Counted from the first letter of the stretch, positions 37,015-47,074 are shown. The stretch: 64,000 bases of DNA from Pseudomonas lutea (GCF_000759445.1 NZ_JRMB01000001.1:1984001-2048000), one strand, 5' to 3'. Notes: a model not told the origin generated them from the sequence alone. Numbers and translations are program-made.

Positions 37015-37728
37015 TCAGAAAGGGAACAACGGGCTGAGGAAGAATCGGTCGAACCAGCCTGGCTGACTGGAATCGGCAAACGCGCCTGTACCGGAATAAG
37101 TGATGCGTGCATCGGCGATGCGAGTCGACGACACGGTGTTGTCGGTGGCGATGTCGTCGGCACGAATCAGGCCGGCGATGCGCACCAGTTCGTCACCGGT
37201 GTTCAGGGTCATCCACTTCTCGCCACGCACCAGCAGAATGCCGTTGGGCATGACGTCGGCGACGGTCACGGTAATGGAGCCGGTCAGGCTGTTGCTCTGC
37301 GCCGCCTTGCCGTCACCCTTGGTAGCGCGGTCGCCGGTGTATCCGGCGTCCAGGCTCAGGTTGCCGCCACCCACCGGGTTGTTGGTGCTCACGCCCGCAC
37401 CAAACAGCGAGGTCAGGCCAAGGCTGGTCTTGCTGGTTTTGCTGATACCGGAGCTGGCGGCCTTGCTGGCGGCCATGCGCTCGGACAGGGTGATGGTGAT
37501 GATGTCACCCACCCGATACGCTTTACGGTCGCCATACATGTTCTGCTCGAAGCCGGCCTGATAGATCGAGCCATTGCTGGCCGCTGAAGGCAACGGTGTG
37601 CGCGGCAACACCGGCGCGTAATAAGGGTCATTGGGTTTGGCCGCAGGCGCAACGCAGCCGGTCAGCAGCGCGATTCCGCACAACGGTGCCGCCAACAGGG
37701 AAAGCCGCAATACAGAGAGCCGTTTCAT
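37015..37728 (-). CDS. flgH: Flagellar L-ring lipoprotein FlgH
   Basis: FlgH forms the outer-membrane L ring. The start at 37728 ([16 protein letters not shown]) gives a 237-aa precursor with the lipobox LLTGC at about residues 22-26. The family segments [22 protein letters not shown] and [24 protein letters not shown] are present. It sits between flgG and flgI. Confidence 0.95.
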   Translation of the reverse strand: MKRLSVLRLSLLAAPLCGIALLTGCVAPAAKPNDPYYAPVLPRTPLPSAASNGSIYQAGFEQNMYGDRKAYRVGDIITITLSERMAASKAASSGISKTSKTSLGLTSLFGAGVSTNNPVGGGNLSLDAGYTGDRATKGDGKAAQSNSLTGSITVTVADVMPNGILLVRGEKWMTLNTGDELVRIAGLIRADDIATDNTVSSTRIADARITYSGTGAFADSSQPGWFDRFFLSPLFPF

Positions 37729-37825
37729 GACACTTAAAACCTCGCGGTGTAGCAGGCGTTTTTCAGGCGCCCCTTCAGATTGATCAGGTGTTTCGCTGCA
37801 GGACATCAGGCGTTTCAAGAGCGGC

Positions 37826-38614
37826 TTACAAGTTCTGGGTCACGAACTGGAGCATCGAGTCAGCGGTCGAGATCACTTTGGAGTTCATCTCGTAGGCGCG
37901 CTGAGTGGTGATCATGTTCACCAACTCTTCAACGGTGCTGACGTTGGAGTTTTCCAGGGTGTTCTGCTTGACCACACCCAGACCGTTCAAGCCCGGCGTA
38001 CCCACTTGCGGGGCACCGCTGGAAGCGGTTTCCAGGTACAGGTTGCCGCCCTGGGATTGCAGGCCGGCCGGGTTGATGAAGTCCGCCGTCTGCACGTTAC
38101 CGATGATTTGCGGCGTCGCCGAGTTGGCCGCAGTGGTCACCGATACGGTGCCGTCTTCGCCGACGGTGAAGGTCTGCGAATCTTGCGGAACGACAATCGC
38201 AGGCTCCAGGGCATAACCGCTGGAGGTCACGATCTGGCCGTTGCTGTCCAGGTGGAAGGTACCGTCACGGGTGTACGCCAGAGTGCCGTCAGGCTGGCGG
38301 ATCTGGAAGAAACCGCGACCGTTGACCGCCATGTCCAGCGGCTGATTGGTGGTCTGCAGGCTGCCGGCGGTGAAGTTCTTCTGCGTGCCGACGATGCGCA
38401 CACCGGTACCCAGTTGCAGGCCTGAAGGCAGCTCGCTGTCCTGAGTGGACTGAGCACCTGGCTGGCGCTTGATCTGGTAAAGCAGGTCCTGGAATTCGGC
38501 GCGGTCGCTTTTGAAACCGGTGGTCGAAACGTTGGCCAGGTTGTTGGAAATGGTCGTCAGGTTGGTGTCCTGGGCGGCCAGACCGGTTTTAGCAACATAG
38601 AGTGCCGGAAGCAT
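37826..38614 (-). CDS. flgG: Flagellar distal rod protein FlgG
   Basis: FlgG builds the distal rod. The 262-aa protein has the rod N-terminal signature ([21 protein letters not shown]), the central domain with [14 protein letters not shown], and the C-terminal segment [20 protein letters not shown]. Length and position in flgFGHIJKL are normal. Confidence 0.97.
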   Translation of the reverse strand: MLPALYVAKTGLAAQDTNLTTISNNLANVSTTGFKSDRAEFQDLLYQIKRQPGAQSTQDSELPSGLQLGTGVRIVGTQKNFTAGSLQTTNQPLDMAVNGRGFFQIRQPDGTLAYTRDGTFHLDSNGQIVTSSGYALEPAIVVPQDSQTFTVGEDGTVSVTTAANSATPQIIGNVQTADFINPAGLQSQGGNLYLETASSGAPQVGTPGLNGLGVVKQNTLENSNVSTVEELVNMITTQRAYEMNSKVISTADSMLQFVTQNL

Positions 38615-38661
38615 TATTGAATCTCCTCGAGCGCCTGTTTATCGGCGCAAGCTGTCAGTCA

Positions 38662-39402
38662 TTAGCCCATCTGCAAGACGCGAGCCATCGACTCGTCATC
38701 CTGCTCGGCGGTCTTCATCATCTTGATGTGCAGTTCGAATTGGCGGGACAGCGCGAGTACCGAGGTCATCTCGTCTACCGCGTTGACGTTGCTCGACTGC
38801 AGAAATCCGGACTCCACCTGAACCGTGGCGTCGGCTTGCGCCGGTCGGCCGCTTTTGGTGTGCATCAGGCCGTCGGGGCCCTTTTCCATGGTCGACTGGT
38901 CGCCTTTGACCAGCTTGATGCGGTCGATCTGCGCCATCACCTGCGGGCTTTCACCCAGGGAGCGAACGCTGATCGTGCCGTCGGCGCCGATCTCGATCTG
39001 CTGCTGTGGCGGCACGGCAATCGGCCCGCTGTTGCCCATGACCGGCAAACCGTTGCCATCGCGCAACACGCCGAGGGCGTCGATGTTCATGCTCGAGGTG
39101 CGGGTGTAGGCTTCGCCACCGTCGGCGGTCTGCACGGCCATCCAGCCATCGCCCTTGACGGCAACGTCCAGCTCGCGACCGGTGTCGACCATCGAACCCT
39201 GGCTGAAGTCAGTCCCGGGACGCTCGCTCATGGCGTACGCCCGAGACGGGTTGACCTCGCCAAACACGGGCATGGAACGCGCCTGTTCAAGGTCGCGCTG
39301 AAACCCGTTGGTCGAAACGTTCGCCAGGTTGTTGGCATGGGCTTTTTGCGCGATGGCGTTTTCAGACGCCCCGCTCATGGCCACGTATAGCAACTTGTCC
39401 AC
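38662..39402 (-). CDS. flgF: Flagellar proximal rod protein FlgF
   Basis: FlgF is a proximal rod subunit. The start is taken as GTG at 39402 because it is preceded by GGAGGAGGAAG and gives the expected N terminus (M)DKLLYVAMSGASENAIAQKA; an upstream ATG would add 18 unrelated residues. The 246-aa protein has [17 protein letters not shown] and the C-terminal ALSRQFELHIKMMKTAEQDD. It is the first gene of the flgFGHIJKL operon. Confidence 0.95.
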   Translation of the reverse strand: MDKLLYVAMSGASENAIAQKAHANNLANVSTNGFQRDLEQARSMPVFGEVNPSRAYAMSERPGTDFSQGSMVDTGRELDVAVKGDGWMAVQTADGGEAYTRTSSMNIDALGVLRDGNGLPVMGNSGPIAVPPQQQIEIGADGTISVRSLGESPQVMAQIDRIKLVKGDQSTMEKGPDGLMHTKSGRPAQADATVQVESGFLQSSNVNAVDEMTSVLALSRQFELHIKMMKTAEQDDESMARVLQMG

Positions 39403-39456
39403 AGTCTTCCTCCTCCGACAGACGCTTGCCGCCTGTAGCTGTACTGAACAGGTCAT

Positions 39457-39472
39457 AGCAATAATCGAACCA
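39457..39472 (-). promoter_or_regulatory. Sigma54-type promoter of the flgF operon
   Basis: The minus strand reads TGGTTC-GATTA-TTGCT: the essential GG and GC are correctly spaced and the -12 element is perfect, but the -24 element departs from TGGCAC at two positions. It is 55 nt before the flgF start. Confidence 0.65.
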
Positions 39473-39673
39473 GTTTTTCAGCGAGGTCTTAACGCCTTGA
39501 TTTTTCAATGTTTGCGGGCGGCATGGGCAGTTGGCCACGGGGTTTCAGAGGCGGGGTGACAAGGGACTGCCGGTTTCGGTCGTATCGGTGAGAGCGAACG
39601 CCAAAAAACTTTCCATGGGGGTGCGAAACTTGCAGCACTTTCACTCTTCATCTTGTGGCCACGGAAAATTGTC

Positions 39674-39865
39674 ATGCGTCTGCGCCTTGCCCTACTGCTC
39701 GCCCTCGCCCTCCCCACCGGGCTCTGCGCCAGCCTCGCGCTCGCCGAGCAGGCGCGTTATTACTGGTGGCAAGGCAAGCATCAAACGCTGTGCGCACAAA
39801 CCAGCCCCGGCAAGGGCTGGACCCGGTTGGGTGGCGCGTTTGTGAAATCTGATTGCTCGATTTGA
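39674..39865 (+). CDS. Small predicted secreted protein, function unknown
   Basis: This 63-aa protein has a strong signal peptide (MRLRLALLLALALPTGLCASLALA) and a short mature part containing YYWWQGKHQTLCAQTSPGKGW and a second Cys near the end (SDCSI), so one disulphide is possible. It is on the opposite strand to the surrounding flagellar genes, between the flgF promoter and a REP array. Small YYWW-type proteins of this kind are seen in other Pseudomonas genomes. No function is known to me; it could be unrelated to flagella. Confidence 0.55.
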   Translation: MRLRLALLLALALPTGLCASLALAEQARYYWWQGKHQTLCAQTSPGKGWTRLGGAFVKSDCSI

Positions 39866-39938
39866 AGTGATGCTGATGCGGTGACGCGAACGTGCGGATG
39901 CTGGTGTCAGGCATATTCCAGTCGCAAGCACATCAAAT

Positions 39939-40447
39939 CGCGGGCAAGCGCGCTCCTACAGTTTTGCGGCGGGTGCAAAACTGGTTTGCGGCGGGTGCAA
40001 ATCTGGCGGTCTGGCTACCACTGTAGGAGCCGGCTTGCTGGCGAACACGGCGGGCCAGCAACCATAATGCGAATGACTCAACACGTTCAGAATGCGTTGG
40101 GTCAGGCGACACCGTCGTTGCATACCCACCGCATTCGCGGGCAAGCGCGCTCCTACAGTTTTGCGGCGGGTGCAAATCTGGCGGTCTGGCTACCACTGTA
40201 GGAGCCGGCTTGCTGGCGAACACGGCGGGCCAGCAACCAAAATGCAGATGACCCAACGCGCTCAAACTGCGTTGGATCAGATGACACCGTCGTTGCATAC
40301 CACCGCATTCGCGGGCAAGCGCGCTCCTACAGTTTTGCGGCGGGTGCAAACCTGGTTTACGGCGGGTGCAAACCCGGTTTGCGGCGGGCGCAACTTTGGC
40401 GGTCCGGGCAGCTACCACTGTAGGAGCCGGCTTGCTGGCGAAAGCGG
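39939..40447. repeat. 175-bp tandem array mixing two REP types
   Basis: Two REP cores alternate: GTAGGAGCCGGCTTGCTGGC on the plus strand (near 40022, 40198, 40420) and the reverse complement of GTAGGAGCGCGCTTGCCCGC (39939, about 40137, about 40312). The main unit repeats at 175 bp (for example CAAATCTGGCGGTCTGGC at 39998 and 40173), and a 23-bp sub-repeat with GCGGGTGCAAA occurs several times near 39970 and 40340-40395. No gene is supported in 39866-40551. Confidence 0.9.
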
Positions 40448-40551
40448 TGTGTAGGCGACAAGGATATCGCCTGACCCGATGCAACCGTCCGGATACGCTG
40501 AGTCAGTCGCTATCTTCACGGCTGGCCCAACGCAATTGTCCGACAGCTTTA

Positions 40552-42288
40552 TCAGGTCGCGCGGATGAGCGTCTGCATCAATTCAGCTTCTGTCGACAGG
40601 GTTTTTGAATTGGCCTGATAGGCCGTTTGCGCCTGGATCAGTTCCACCAGTTCGTTCGTCAAGGTGACGTTGGAGCCTTCCAGGGAGTGCCCGATGACGC
40701 TGCCCATCGTGCCGATGCCCGGCGCCTCGTAATTGGCGGCGCCGCTGGCCCGGGTCTCCACCCAACGGGTGTCGCTCACCGGTTGCAGGCCCTGATTGTT
40801 GGCAAAACTAGCGAGCATGACCTGGCCGATGTTGCGCTGCAGCCCATTGCTGAAACCGATACTGAGCATGCCACTGCGGTCGATGGACAGCTTGGTCGCC
40901 TCCCCGGCCGAATGCCCGTCAATCACCGCGCCTGTACTGCCGGTGGGCGCGCGGTGCTGACTGGCTTTGCTCATGTCGATGACGATTCCGTCGCCGCTGC
41001 CCGAGGCACCGCTTGCGCCCCAGCGACCGCCAGGCTTGTTGCCTTCCAGCGGTTTGGCCGGCACCCAGCCGCTGAGGGTCAACGCATTATTCGCCGCGCT
41101 CAGCCACTGACTACCTACCAACGACTGCAACGTGCCACCGGCATCAAACAGCATGCTGGCCGTCACCGGCTCGGTGCTGGCCGGGTCCTGCGGATTTCGA
41201 CCGTCAATGAGCGTGTGCATTTTCCAGCTGTTGCTGCCGTCCTTGACGTAATACTGCGTCAGCTCATGGCGCTCGCCGAGACTGTCGAACACGCCGAAGG
41301 TCATCGCCTTGTTGTACGTGGTGATGTCGGCAGGCTTGAACGCCGGCACCGGTCGCGGCATCAGCGGATCGGCGGGATCCAGCAGCGCAGCGCCGCCGTC
41401 AAGCAACGGCAGGCTGATCGGTCCCGGACTTGGCGAAGGTCCGGGCACCCAGCTGCCATTGACCTGGACCGCCGGCCGCCACACTCGCAGCGATAACTCG
41501 GTGTCGGACTCGACTTTCACCGCCGCCGAATTGCCCGTCAGCGACAGCTTGCCCGCAGCCGAAACCTGCAGCCCCACTTCGAGCGGTGCGGTACTGGCGG
41601 GGTCTAGCGGATTGAGCCCGTCAATGAGCAGGTACGAGGTCCACTGATCGTCTTCGGTCTTGACGAAATACTGCTTGAGCTGGTGATCCTGTGGCGGGAC
41701 GGCGGCGTCTTGAATGACGCGGCTTGTGACCCGGGTGTAGGTGGTGGGATCGGCAGGATCGAAGCGTGGAATGGCGGCGAGTGAAGCCGCTCCCGCATCC
41801 AGGTTCAACGTTTTTTCCATCTTGCCCGTGGCCCTGGGCGAGAGCGACGCCGAATCGATTTTCAGATCGGTGCGCACGCCGCTGATAACCTTGCCGTCTT
41901 CGGTCACACCGTAGCCCTGCAAGCGGCTGCCATGGGCATCGACGACGTAATTCTCGGCATCCTTGATAAACGCGCCAGCCCTGCCATAGCTGATGGAGCC
42001 TCGATCGCTCATGACAAAGAAGCCGTTGCCCTCGATGCGCATGTCGAGGGCGCGGCCGTGGCTGGAGATTACGCCGCCCGCGGCGAAGTTCTGCGAGACA
42101 TTGGCCACTTCAACGCCCTGCCCCGCTGCGGTCCGGCTACCGCCCAGCATGGAAGACGAATACACCGCCGAGAATTCGGCGCGCGAAGACTTGAACCCGG
42201 CCGTGCCGACGTTGGCGATGTTGTTGCCGGTGACCTCCATGCGCTTGTGCGCCGCGTGTAAACCGGAAACCGCTGTATTGAATGACAT
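40552..42288 (-). CDS. Second FlgE-like hook protein with duplicated domain (578 aa)
   Basis: The N terminus (SFNTAVSGLHAAHKRMEVTG, NNIANVGTAGFKSSRAEF) and C terminus (NVTLTNELVELIQAQTAYQA) are those of a hook protein. It is about 140 residues longer than the flgE product next to it because the central hook domain occurs twice: residues 176-250 and 317-392 both start F-x-PAD-x-TTY and contain LIDGxNPxDPAST. The ATG at 42288 follows GGGAG at 5 nt; a GTG two codons upstream is less well placed. The gene is isolated from flgE by a terminator and has no recognisable sigma54 or sigma28 promoter. Confidence 0.9.
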   Translation of the reverse strand: MSFNTAVSGLHAAHKRMEVTGNNIANVGTAGFKSSRAEFSAVYSSSMLGGSRTAAGQGVEVANVSQNFAAGGVISSHGRALDMRIEGNGFFVMSDRGSISYGRAGAFIKDAENYVVDAHGSRLQGYGVTEDGKVISGVRTDLKIDSASLSPRATGKMEKTLNLDAGAASLAAIPRFDPADPTTYTRVTSRVIQDAAVPPQDHQLKQYFVKTEDDQWTSYLLIDGLNPLDPASTAPLEVGLQVSAAGKLSLTGNSAAVKVESDTELSLRVWRPAVQVNGSWVPGPSPSPGPISLPLLDGGAALLDPADPLMPRPVPAFKPADITTYNKAMTFGVFDSLGERHELTQYYVKDGSNSWKMHTLIDGRNPQDPASTEPVTASMLFDAGGTLQSLVGSQWLSAANNALTLSGWVPAKPLEGNKPGGRWGASGASGSGDGIVIDMSKASQHRAPTGSTGAVIDGHSAGEATKLSIDRSGMLSIGFSNGLQRNIGQVMLASFANNQGLQPVSDTRWVETRASGAANYEAPGIGTMGSVIGHSLEGSNVTLTNELVELIQAQTAYQANSKTLSTEAELMQTLIRAT

Positions 42289-42301
42289 GAACACTCCCTG
42301 A

Positions 42302-42317
42302 GTCGTTGTTCAACGAC
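42302..42317. other. Inverted repeat upstream of the second flgE-like gene
   Basis: GTCGTTG-TT-CAACGAC is a perfect 7+7 inverted repeat 14 nt before the start codon, covering the region just upstream of the ribosome binding site. It could be an operator or a translation-modulating hairpin. I found no standard promoter in 42318-42520. Confidence 0.4.
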
Positions 42318-42520
42318 ACGTTCGTCAATGCATCTAAGGTTTCGCGGACAAAGGAATGCGATCGGACAACACCCGGTTGCAGCGCCGTTCGATGGCATTT
42401 ATTTGTCAGCGAATTTGATTCTCGCATCGACGAAAGTAGGAAGTTTCCAGTTGTGGAGTGGGACGGCTCTTGAAGTTTTCGCCCTGCCAACCGCGCGACA
42501 AAAGGCGGAAAAAAACCCAT

Positions 42521-42545
42521 AAAAAAACCCCTCCGAAGAGGGGTT
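42521..42545 (-). terminator. Rho-independent terminator of the flgBCDE operon
   Basis: The perfect 8-bp stem AACCCCTC / GAGGGGTT with a UUCG-type tetraloop is followed on the minus strand by seven T residues. It is 28 nt past the flgE stop codon. Confidence 0.93.
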
Positions 42546-42572
42546 CGATTGACGCTGATCAAGCGGGCGTTA

Positions 42573-43898
42573 TTAGCCCATCTGGATCGTGGTCTGCAGG
42601 ATGGTGCTTTGCGTCGAGATGGTTTTGGCGTTCGCCTGGTAGTTGCTTTGCGCCTTGATCAACTCGACCAGCTCGCCGGTCAGGTCAACGTTGGATTCTT
42701 CCAGCGCCGAACCGGTAATGTTTCCCAGCGTACCCGATTCCGGCGCGCCGGTGACCGGAATACCCGACGCGTAGGTCTCACGCCACATGGTGCCGCCCGC
42801 AGGCGACAGGCCCTGGACGTTGGCGAAAGACGTCAGCGCAACCTGACCGATCACCCGGGATTCGCCGTTGGTGTAGGTGGCGAACAGGTTACCGGTGGAA
42901 TCGACGTTCATGGCGCTGATCTGGCCGGTGTAGTTACCGTCCTGAGTCTTGGAGATCGCCCCGCCTGCTGCGTTGGTCTGGGTCGTCGCGAGCATGTCCA
43001 GTTTCATGTCAACCGTGGCCGCGCCGTTGGCAACCCACGTGGTGGTCGAACCGACGGTCTTGCCCTGAGCCGGTTTCCAGTTCTCGATGTTGAACGTGCC
43101 GTCGCCGTTTACCGAAATGCCGGCGGTGGTGGTCGGCGCTGGGTTGGTGATGATGTTGCCCGACTCGTCAAACTTCAGTTGAGTCTGGTCAGCCGCAACG
43201 GCAGGCTCGGTGGTCGGATCGGACATGTTGCGCCCGTCGATCAGCGTGTACATGGTCCAGGAGTTGGTGTCCGTCTTGCGGAAGTACTGCGACAGGGTGT
43301 GTTCGTTGCCCTGGCTGTCGTAGATCGGCGTGCTGTAAGTCGACGTGTAGGTCGAGGTGTCAGCAGGATTGAAGGCCGCGCCAGTGTTGATCGGCTTCGA
43401 CGAATCCAGGTTCGACTTGATCGAAATATTCGAGGTGGTCTTCGGCGCCATGTTGGAGGTGTCGACCTTGAGGTTGGTCAAGACGCCCGTCTTCACGTTG
43501 CCGCTGGCATCGGTGGCGTAACCCTGCAGGTTATTGCCGTTGGTGTCGATAATGTTGCCCGACGTATCGGTGTGGAAGTTACCGGCGCGGGTGTACAGCT
43601 TCTCGCCGTTGTTGCTCATCATGAAGAAGCCGTTGCCGTTGATCGCCAGGTCCAGATCACGGCCGGTGCCGGTGGTCAGCGCACCCTGGGTGAACTGCTG
43701 GGTCACAGCGGCGGTGTACACGCCGCTGCCGACGTTGGTGCCGCCCGATGTGCCACGAATGGATTGCGCGTACTGGTCGGCAAATTCCGCACGGGAACTC
43801 TTGAAACCGACGGTCGCGACGTTGGCAATGTTGTTGCCGGCGACGTCGAGACTTTTATTTGCTGCATAGAGCCCACTAAGACCTACGTTGAAAGACAT
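42573..43898 (-). CDS. flgE: Flagellar hook protein FlgE
   Basis: FlgE forms the hook. The 441-aa protein has the N-terminal signature NNIANVATVGFKSSRAEFAD, a single copy of the central hook domain (FNPADTSTYTSTYSTPIYDS, YTLIDGRNMSDP), and the C-terminal VDLTGELVELIKAQSNYQAN. It is the last gene of flgBCDE, 28 nt after flgD, and is closed by a strong terminator. Confidence 0.97.
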   Translation of the reverse strand: MSFNVGLSGLYAANKSLDVAGNNIANVATVGFKSSRAEFADQYAQSIRGTSGGTNVGSGVYTAAVTQQFTQGALTTGTGRDLDLAINGNGFFMMSNNGEKLYTRAGNFHTDTSGNIIDTNGNNLQGYATDASGNVKTGVLTNLKVDTSNMAPKTTSNISIKSNLDSSKPINTGAAFNPADTSTYTSTYSTPIYDSQGNEHTLSQYFRKTDTNSWTMYTLIDGRNMSDPTTEPAVAADQTQLKFDESGNIITNPAPTTTAGISVNGDGTFNIENWKPAQGKTVGSTTTWVANGAATVDMKLDMLATTQTNAAGGAISKTQDGNYTGQISAMNVDSTGNLFATYTNGESRVIGQVALTSFANVQGLSPAGGTMWRETYASGIPVTGAPESGTLGNITGSALEESNVDLTGELVELIKAQSNYQANAKTISTQSTILQTTIQMG

Positions 43899-43926
43899 GT
43901 TTCACTCCTGCGCCGTCTAGTCGGCT

Positions 43927-44625
43927 CTAGATTCCGATTTGTTGAACTTTGGACAAGGCGATGTTGCTGCCGTTGGCCAGGTTGAGCGTCATTGCTGCAC
44001 CCGAGGTGCCCATGGTCACACTGCTGACCGTTGCCGGCAGGTACGTCTTGAAGCCAGTGTTGGCGCCCTCGACGGTGCCGGTTGCGACGAAACTGTAATT
44101 GCCCGATTCGAGCGGCTGGCCCGCTTCGTCCTTGCCGTCCCACTCGAAGGGGGTGTTGCCTGCTTTGGCATCGCCCAGGTCGATGGTGCGGACAACATTG
44201 GTGCCTGTGCTGTCGTAAATCTTGACGGTGGTGAGCGAGCTGGCCCCCGGTACGACCACGGTGCCGCTCATGCCTTTGGTGGTGTCGACGTTGGTCGAAC
44301 CCGCTTCGGCGATCACCGAGCGCCCGACCAGCGAAGACGCCTGCAGCGCCTGGGAAGACTGGTACATTCCGCCGATGGCATCGACCGAGGTGCTCAGGTT
44401 CTGCATGGTTTCCAGACTGCTGAACTGCGCCAGTTGGGCCACGAACTCACTGTTGTCCTGTGGGTCCAGCGGGTTCTGGTTCTGCATCTGTGTCACCAGC
44501 AGCTGCAGGAACGAGTCCTTGCCCAGGCTGTTGGCGCCGGTGGTGCTGTCGCCGGTCTTGCCGGAGGTCGGCGCCTGCAGCGACTTGAGGTAGTCGGTGG
44601 TCGTGTTATTACTGATGGAAGTCAT
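43927..44625 (-). CDS. flgD: Flagellar hook cap/scaffold protein FlgD
   Basis: FlgD caps the growing hook. The 232-aa protein contains the conserved N-terminal segment FLQLLVTQMQNQNPLDPQDNSEFVAQLAQFSSLE and a C-terminal FlgD Tudor/Ig-like region (TPFEWDGKDEAGQPLESGNY). It lies between flgC (15-nt gap) and flgE. Confidence 0.96.
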   Translation of the reverse strand: MTSISNNTTTDYLKSLQAPTSGKTGDSTTGANSLGKDSFLQLLVTQMQNQNPLDPQDNSEFVAQLAQFSSLETMQNLSTSVDAIGGMYQSSQALQASSLVGRSVIAEAGSTNVDTTKGMSGTVVVPGASSLTTVKIYDSTGTNVVRTIDLGDAKAGNTPFEWDGKDEAGQPLESGNYSFVATGTVEGANTGFKTYLPATVSSVTMGTSGAAMTLNLANGSNIALSKVQQIGI

Positions 44626-44640
44626 GTGTCGTGCCCCTTA

Positions 44641-45084
44641 TCACTGACCGAGGGTCAGGACCTTCTGCATCATGGTTTTCGCGGTGTTCATGATTTCCGC
44701 GTTGGTCTGGAACGAACGGCTGGCCGAGATCATGTCAGCCATCTCGTTGACCACGTTGACGTTCGGGTAGTAGACGTAGCCGTTCTTGTCCGCCGAAGGG
44801 TGGTTTGGCTCGTAACGTGCTTCCAAGTTGGAGGCGTCTTCGACGATGCCTGTCACCTGTACGCCCGTGCCGGCCTGACCCTGGTCTTCGAACAGCGAGC
44901 CGCTGCCGCCGGACTGCTGACCCTGGAAAACGGTAGCGAACACCGGATGGCGGGCGCGGTAGGTCTGGTCCATGCTGGAGGACACGGTTTCGGCGTTGGC
45001 GATGTTACTGGCCACGGTGTTGAGGCGAGTGTTCTGGGCACTCATGCCGCTACCGGCAATATTGAAAACACTGGATAGGGACAT
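44641..45084 (-). CDS. flgC: Flagellar proximal rod protein FlgC
   Basis: FlgC is a proximal rod subunit. The 147-aa protein has FNIAGSGMSAQNTRLNTVAS at the N terminus and the conserved PNVNVVNEMADMISASRSFQ at the C terminus. It is three nucleotides downstream of flgB. Confidence 0.97.
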   Translation of the reverse strand: MSLSSVFNIAGSGMSAQNTRLNTVASNIANAETVSSSMDQTYRARHPVFATVFQGQQSGGSGSLFEDQGQAGTGVQVTGIVEDASNLEARYEPNHPSADKNGYVYYPNVNVVNEMADMISASRSFQTNAEIMNTAKTMMQKVLTLGQ

Positions 45085-45087
45085 GGA

Positions 45088-45495
45088 TTACTCTCCGCGC
45101 AGGGCTGCAACCAGCCCTTTGAATTTGCTGTTGAGCAAGGTGAAGCTGGCCTGAAAACCGATGGCGTTTTCGGCGTAATTGGCGTTCTCGACCTGGGAGT
45201 CGACGGTGTTCTGGTCCAGCGACGGCTGCGACGGGGTGCGGTAGAGCAGGCTGGCTTCGCCATCGCTCATGCCTTCGGCTTCGATGTGACGGGTGTTGGT
45301 CATGTCGAGGGCGAAGTGGCCATTGGTGGTCTTGTCGCTTTGCGCCGCCAGGACTTTGGAGAAGTCGAGGTCCCGCGCCTTGTAGTTGGGCGTGTCGGCG
45401 TTGGTAATGTTGTTGGCCAGCACTTCGGCACGTTGGGCACGGAAGTTGAGTGCCTTTTCATGGATGCCAAGTGCGTTGTCGAAACTGATGCTCAT
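45088..45495 (-). CDS. flgB: Flagellar proximal rod protein FlgB
   Basis: FlgB is a proximal rod subunit. The 135-aa protein has ALNFRAQRAEVLANNITNAD and NYKARDLDF, the FlgB signatures. It is the first gene of flgBCDE and lies 45 nt after a consensus sigma54 promoter. Confidence 0.97.
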   Translation of the reverse strand: MSISFDNALGIHEKALNFRAQRAEVLANNITNADTPNYKARDLDFSKVLAAQSDKTTNGHFALDMTNTRHIEAEGMSDGEASLLYRTPSQPSLDQNTVDSQVENANYAENAIGFQASFTLLNSKFKGLVAALRGE

Positions 45496-45539
45496 GTCGG
45501 GACCTTTGAGGGCTGACCAGATGTACTTGCAGGAGTTAT

Positions 45540-45555
45540 AGCAAGTGGCGTGCCA
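45540..45555 (-). promoter_or_regulatory. Sigma54 promoter of the flgBCDE operon
   Basis: The minus strand reads TGGCAC-GCCAC-TTGCT, a perfect -24/-12 consensus. FleR is the expected activator by analogy with P. aeruginosa. Confidence 0.92.
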
Positions 45556-45737
45556 GTTGCTGGAAGTGCCGTTTTACGGGGCTTGCAGAGGGTTGAGTGG
45601 CAGTGATGACAGAAAAGCGGCAAGAGTTTTCCGCTTGGTGGGACGAAAGTGGCAAGAGCGGTGCCGTTTTTTTGCCGTATTGCGCTTTCGCACGAGGGGC
45701 TGGATATAGATCAAGAGCGTCGGCCTAACGGCCTCCG

Positions 45738-45950
45738 GTTTCGCCTTCGGCGAGTTACTTGGAAAGGCACCCCAAGTAACCAAGGGTGCCTGCTCCTGGT
45801 TGGGCCCCTCCTTCGTCGGGGTTCCCTCACTTCGACGACGCTCCGTGGGCCCGCGCCGAACGGACATCCCTGTCCTGACGGCGCTCTCGCCGCATCCATG
45901 CGGCTCGGCCCACTGCGCGTCGTCTGCGTTCAGCCTGCACCCAAGTCGCG
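45738..45950 (-). repeat. Dispersed repeat of about 213 bp, copy 2 (inverted)
   Basis: This is the reverse-complement copy of the element at 26900-27128 and 46727-46950, recognisable by CGCGACTTGGGTGCAGGCTG at one end and GGCGAAACCG at the other on the minus strand. It is more diverged than the other two and has an insertion-like difference around AAGTAACCAAGGGTGCC. Confidence 0.8.
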
Positions 45951-46059
45951 ATTGTCATCGTCTGGGCTGGCTGTGCATGAAGATCAAGATCAAGATCAAC
46001 AGCTTCCCGGCTGAAGCCGGTCCCACTAAAGAGCAGCGCGTTTACCCAGATAAAATGGC

Positions 46060-46700
<641 letters not shown>

Positions 46701-46726
46701 CGCAAAAAGCTCAGTCACCGCAAAAC

Positions 46727-46950
46727 GCGACTTGGGTGCAGGCTGAACGCAGGTTTTGCGCAGTGGGCCGAGCGGCATGGATGCCGCGAGAGCGCAGTCA
46801 GGACATGGATGTCCGTTCGGCGCGGGCCTACGGAGCAAGACCGGAGTGAGGGAACCGACGAGGGAGGGCCAAACCAGGAGCACAAGCCCTTGGCTGCTCT
46901 TTGAAATTGAAGGCGGGGCTCTATCAAGTAACTCGCCGAAGGCGAAACAG
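46727..46950 (+). repeat. Dispersed repeat of about 224 bp, copy 3
   Basis: This copy closely matches 26900-27128 in the same orientation, including the flanking CTTGGCTGCTCTTTGAAA and CGGGGCTNTATCAAGTAACT blocks. Both copies 1 and 3 lie just beyond the 3' end of a minus-strand gene. Confidence 0.85.
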
Positions 46951-47025
46951 TTCTGCCGACAGGCAGCCCCCTCCAAGCGCCGCTCTGATCAAGAGCAAGC
47001 CAACAATCCCAGCGCCAACACAAAA

Positions 47026-47049
47026 CAAAAACCCCGCCTAAGCGGGGTT
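47026..47049 (-). terminator. Rho-independent terminator of cheR
   Basis: The perfect 8-bp stem AACCCCGC / GCGGGGTT with a 4-nt loop is followed on the minus strand by TTTGTTTTG. It is 26 nt past the cheR stop codon. Confidence 0.9.
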
Positions 47050-47074
47050 CTCAGCCAATCAAAACCACAAACAA

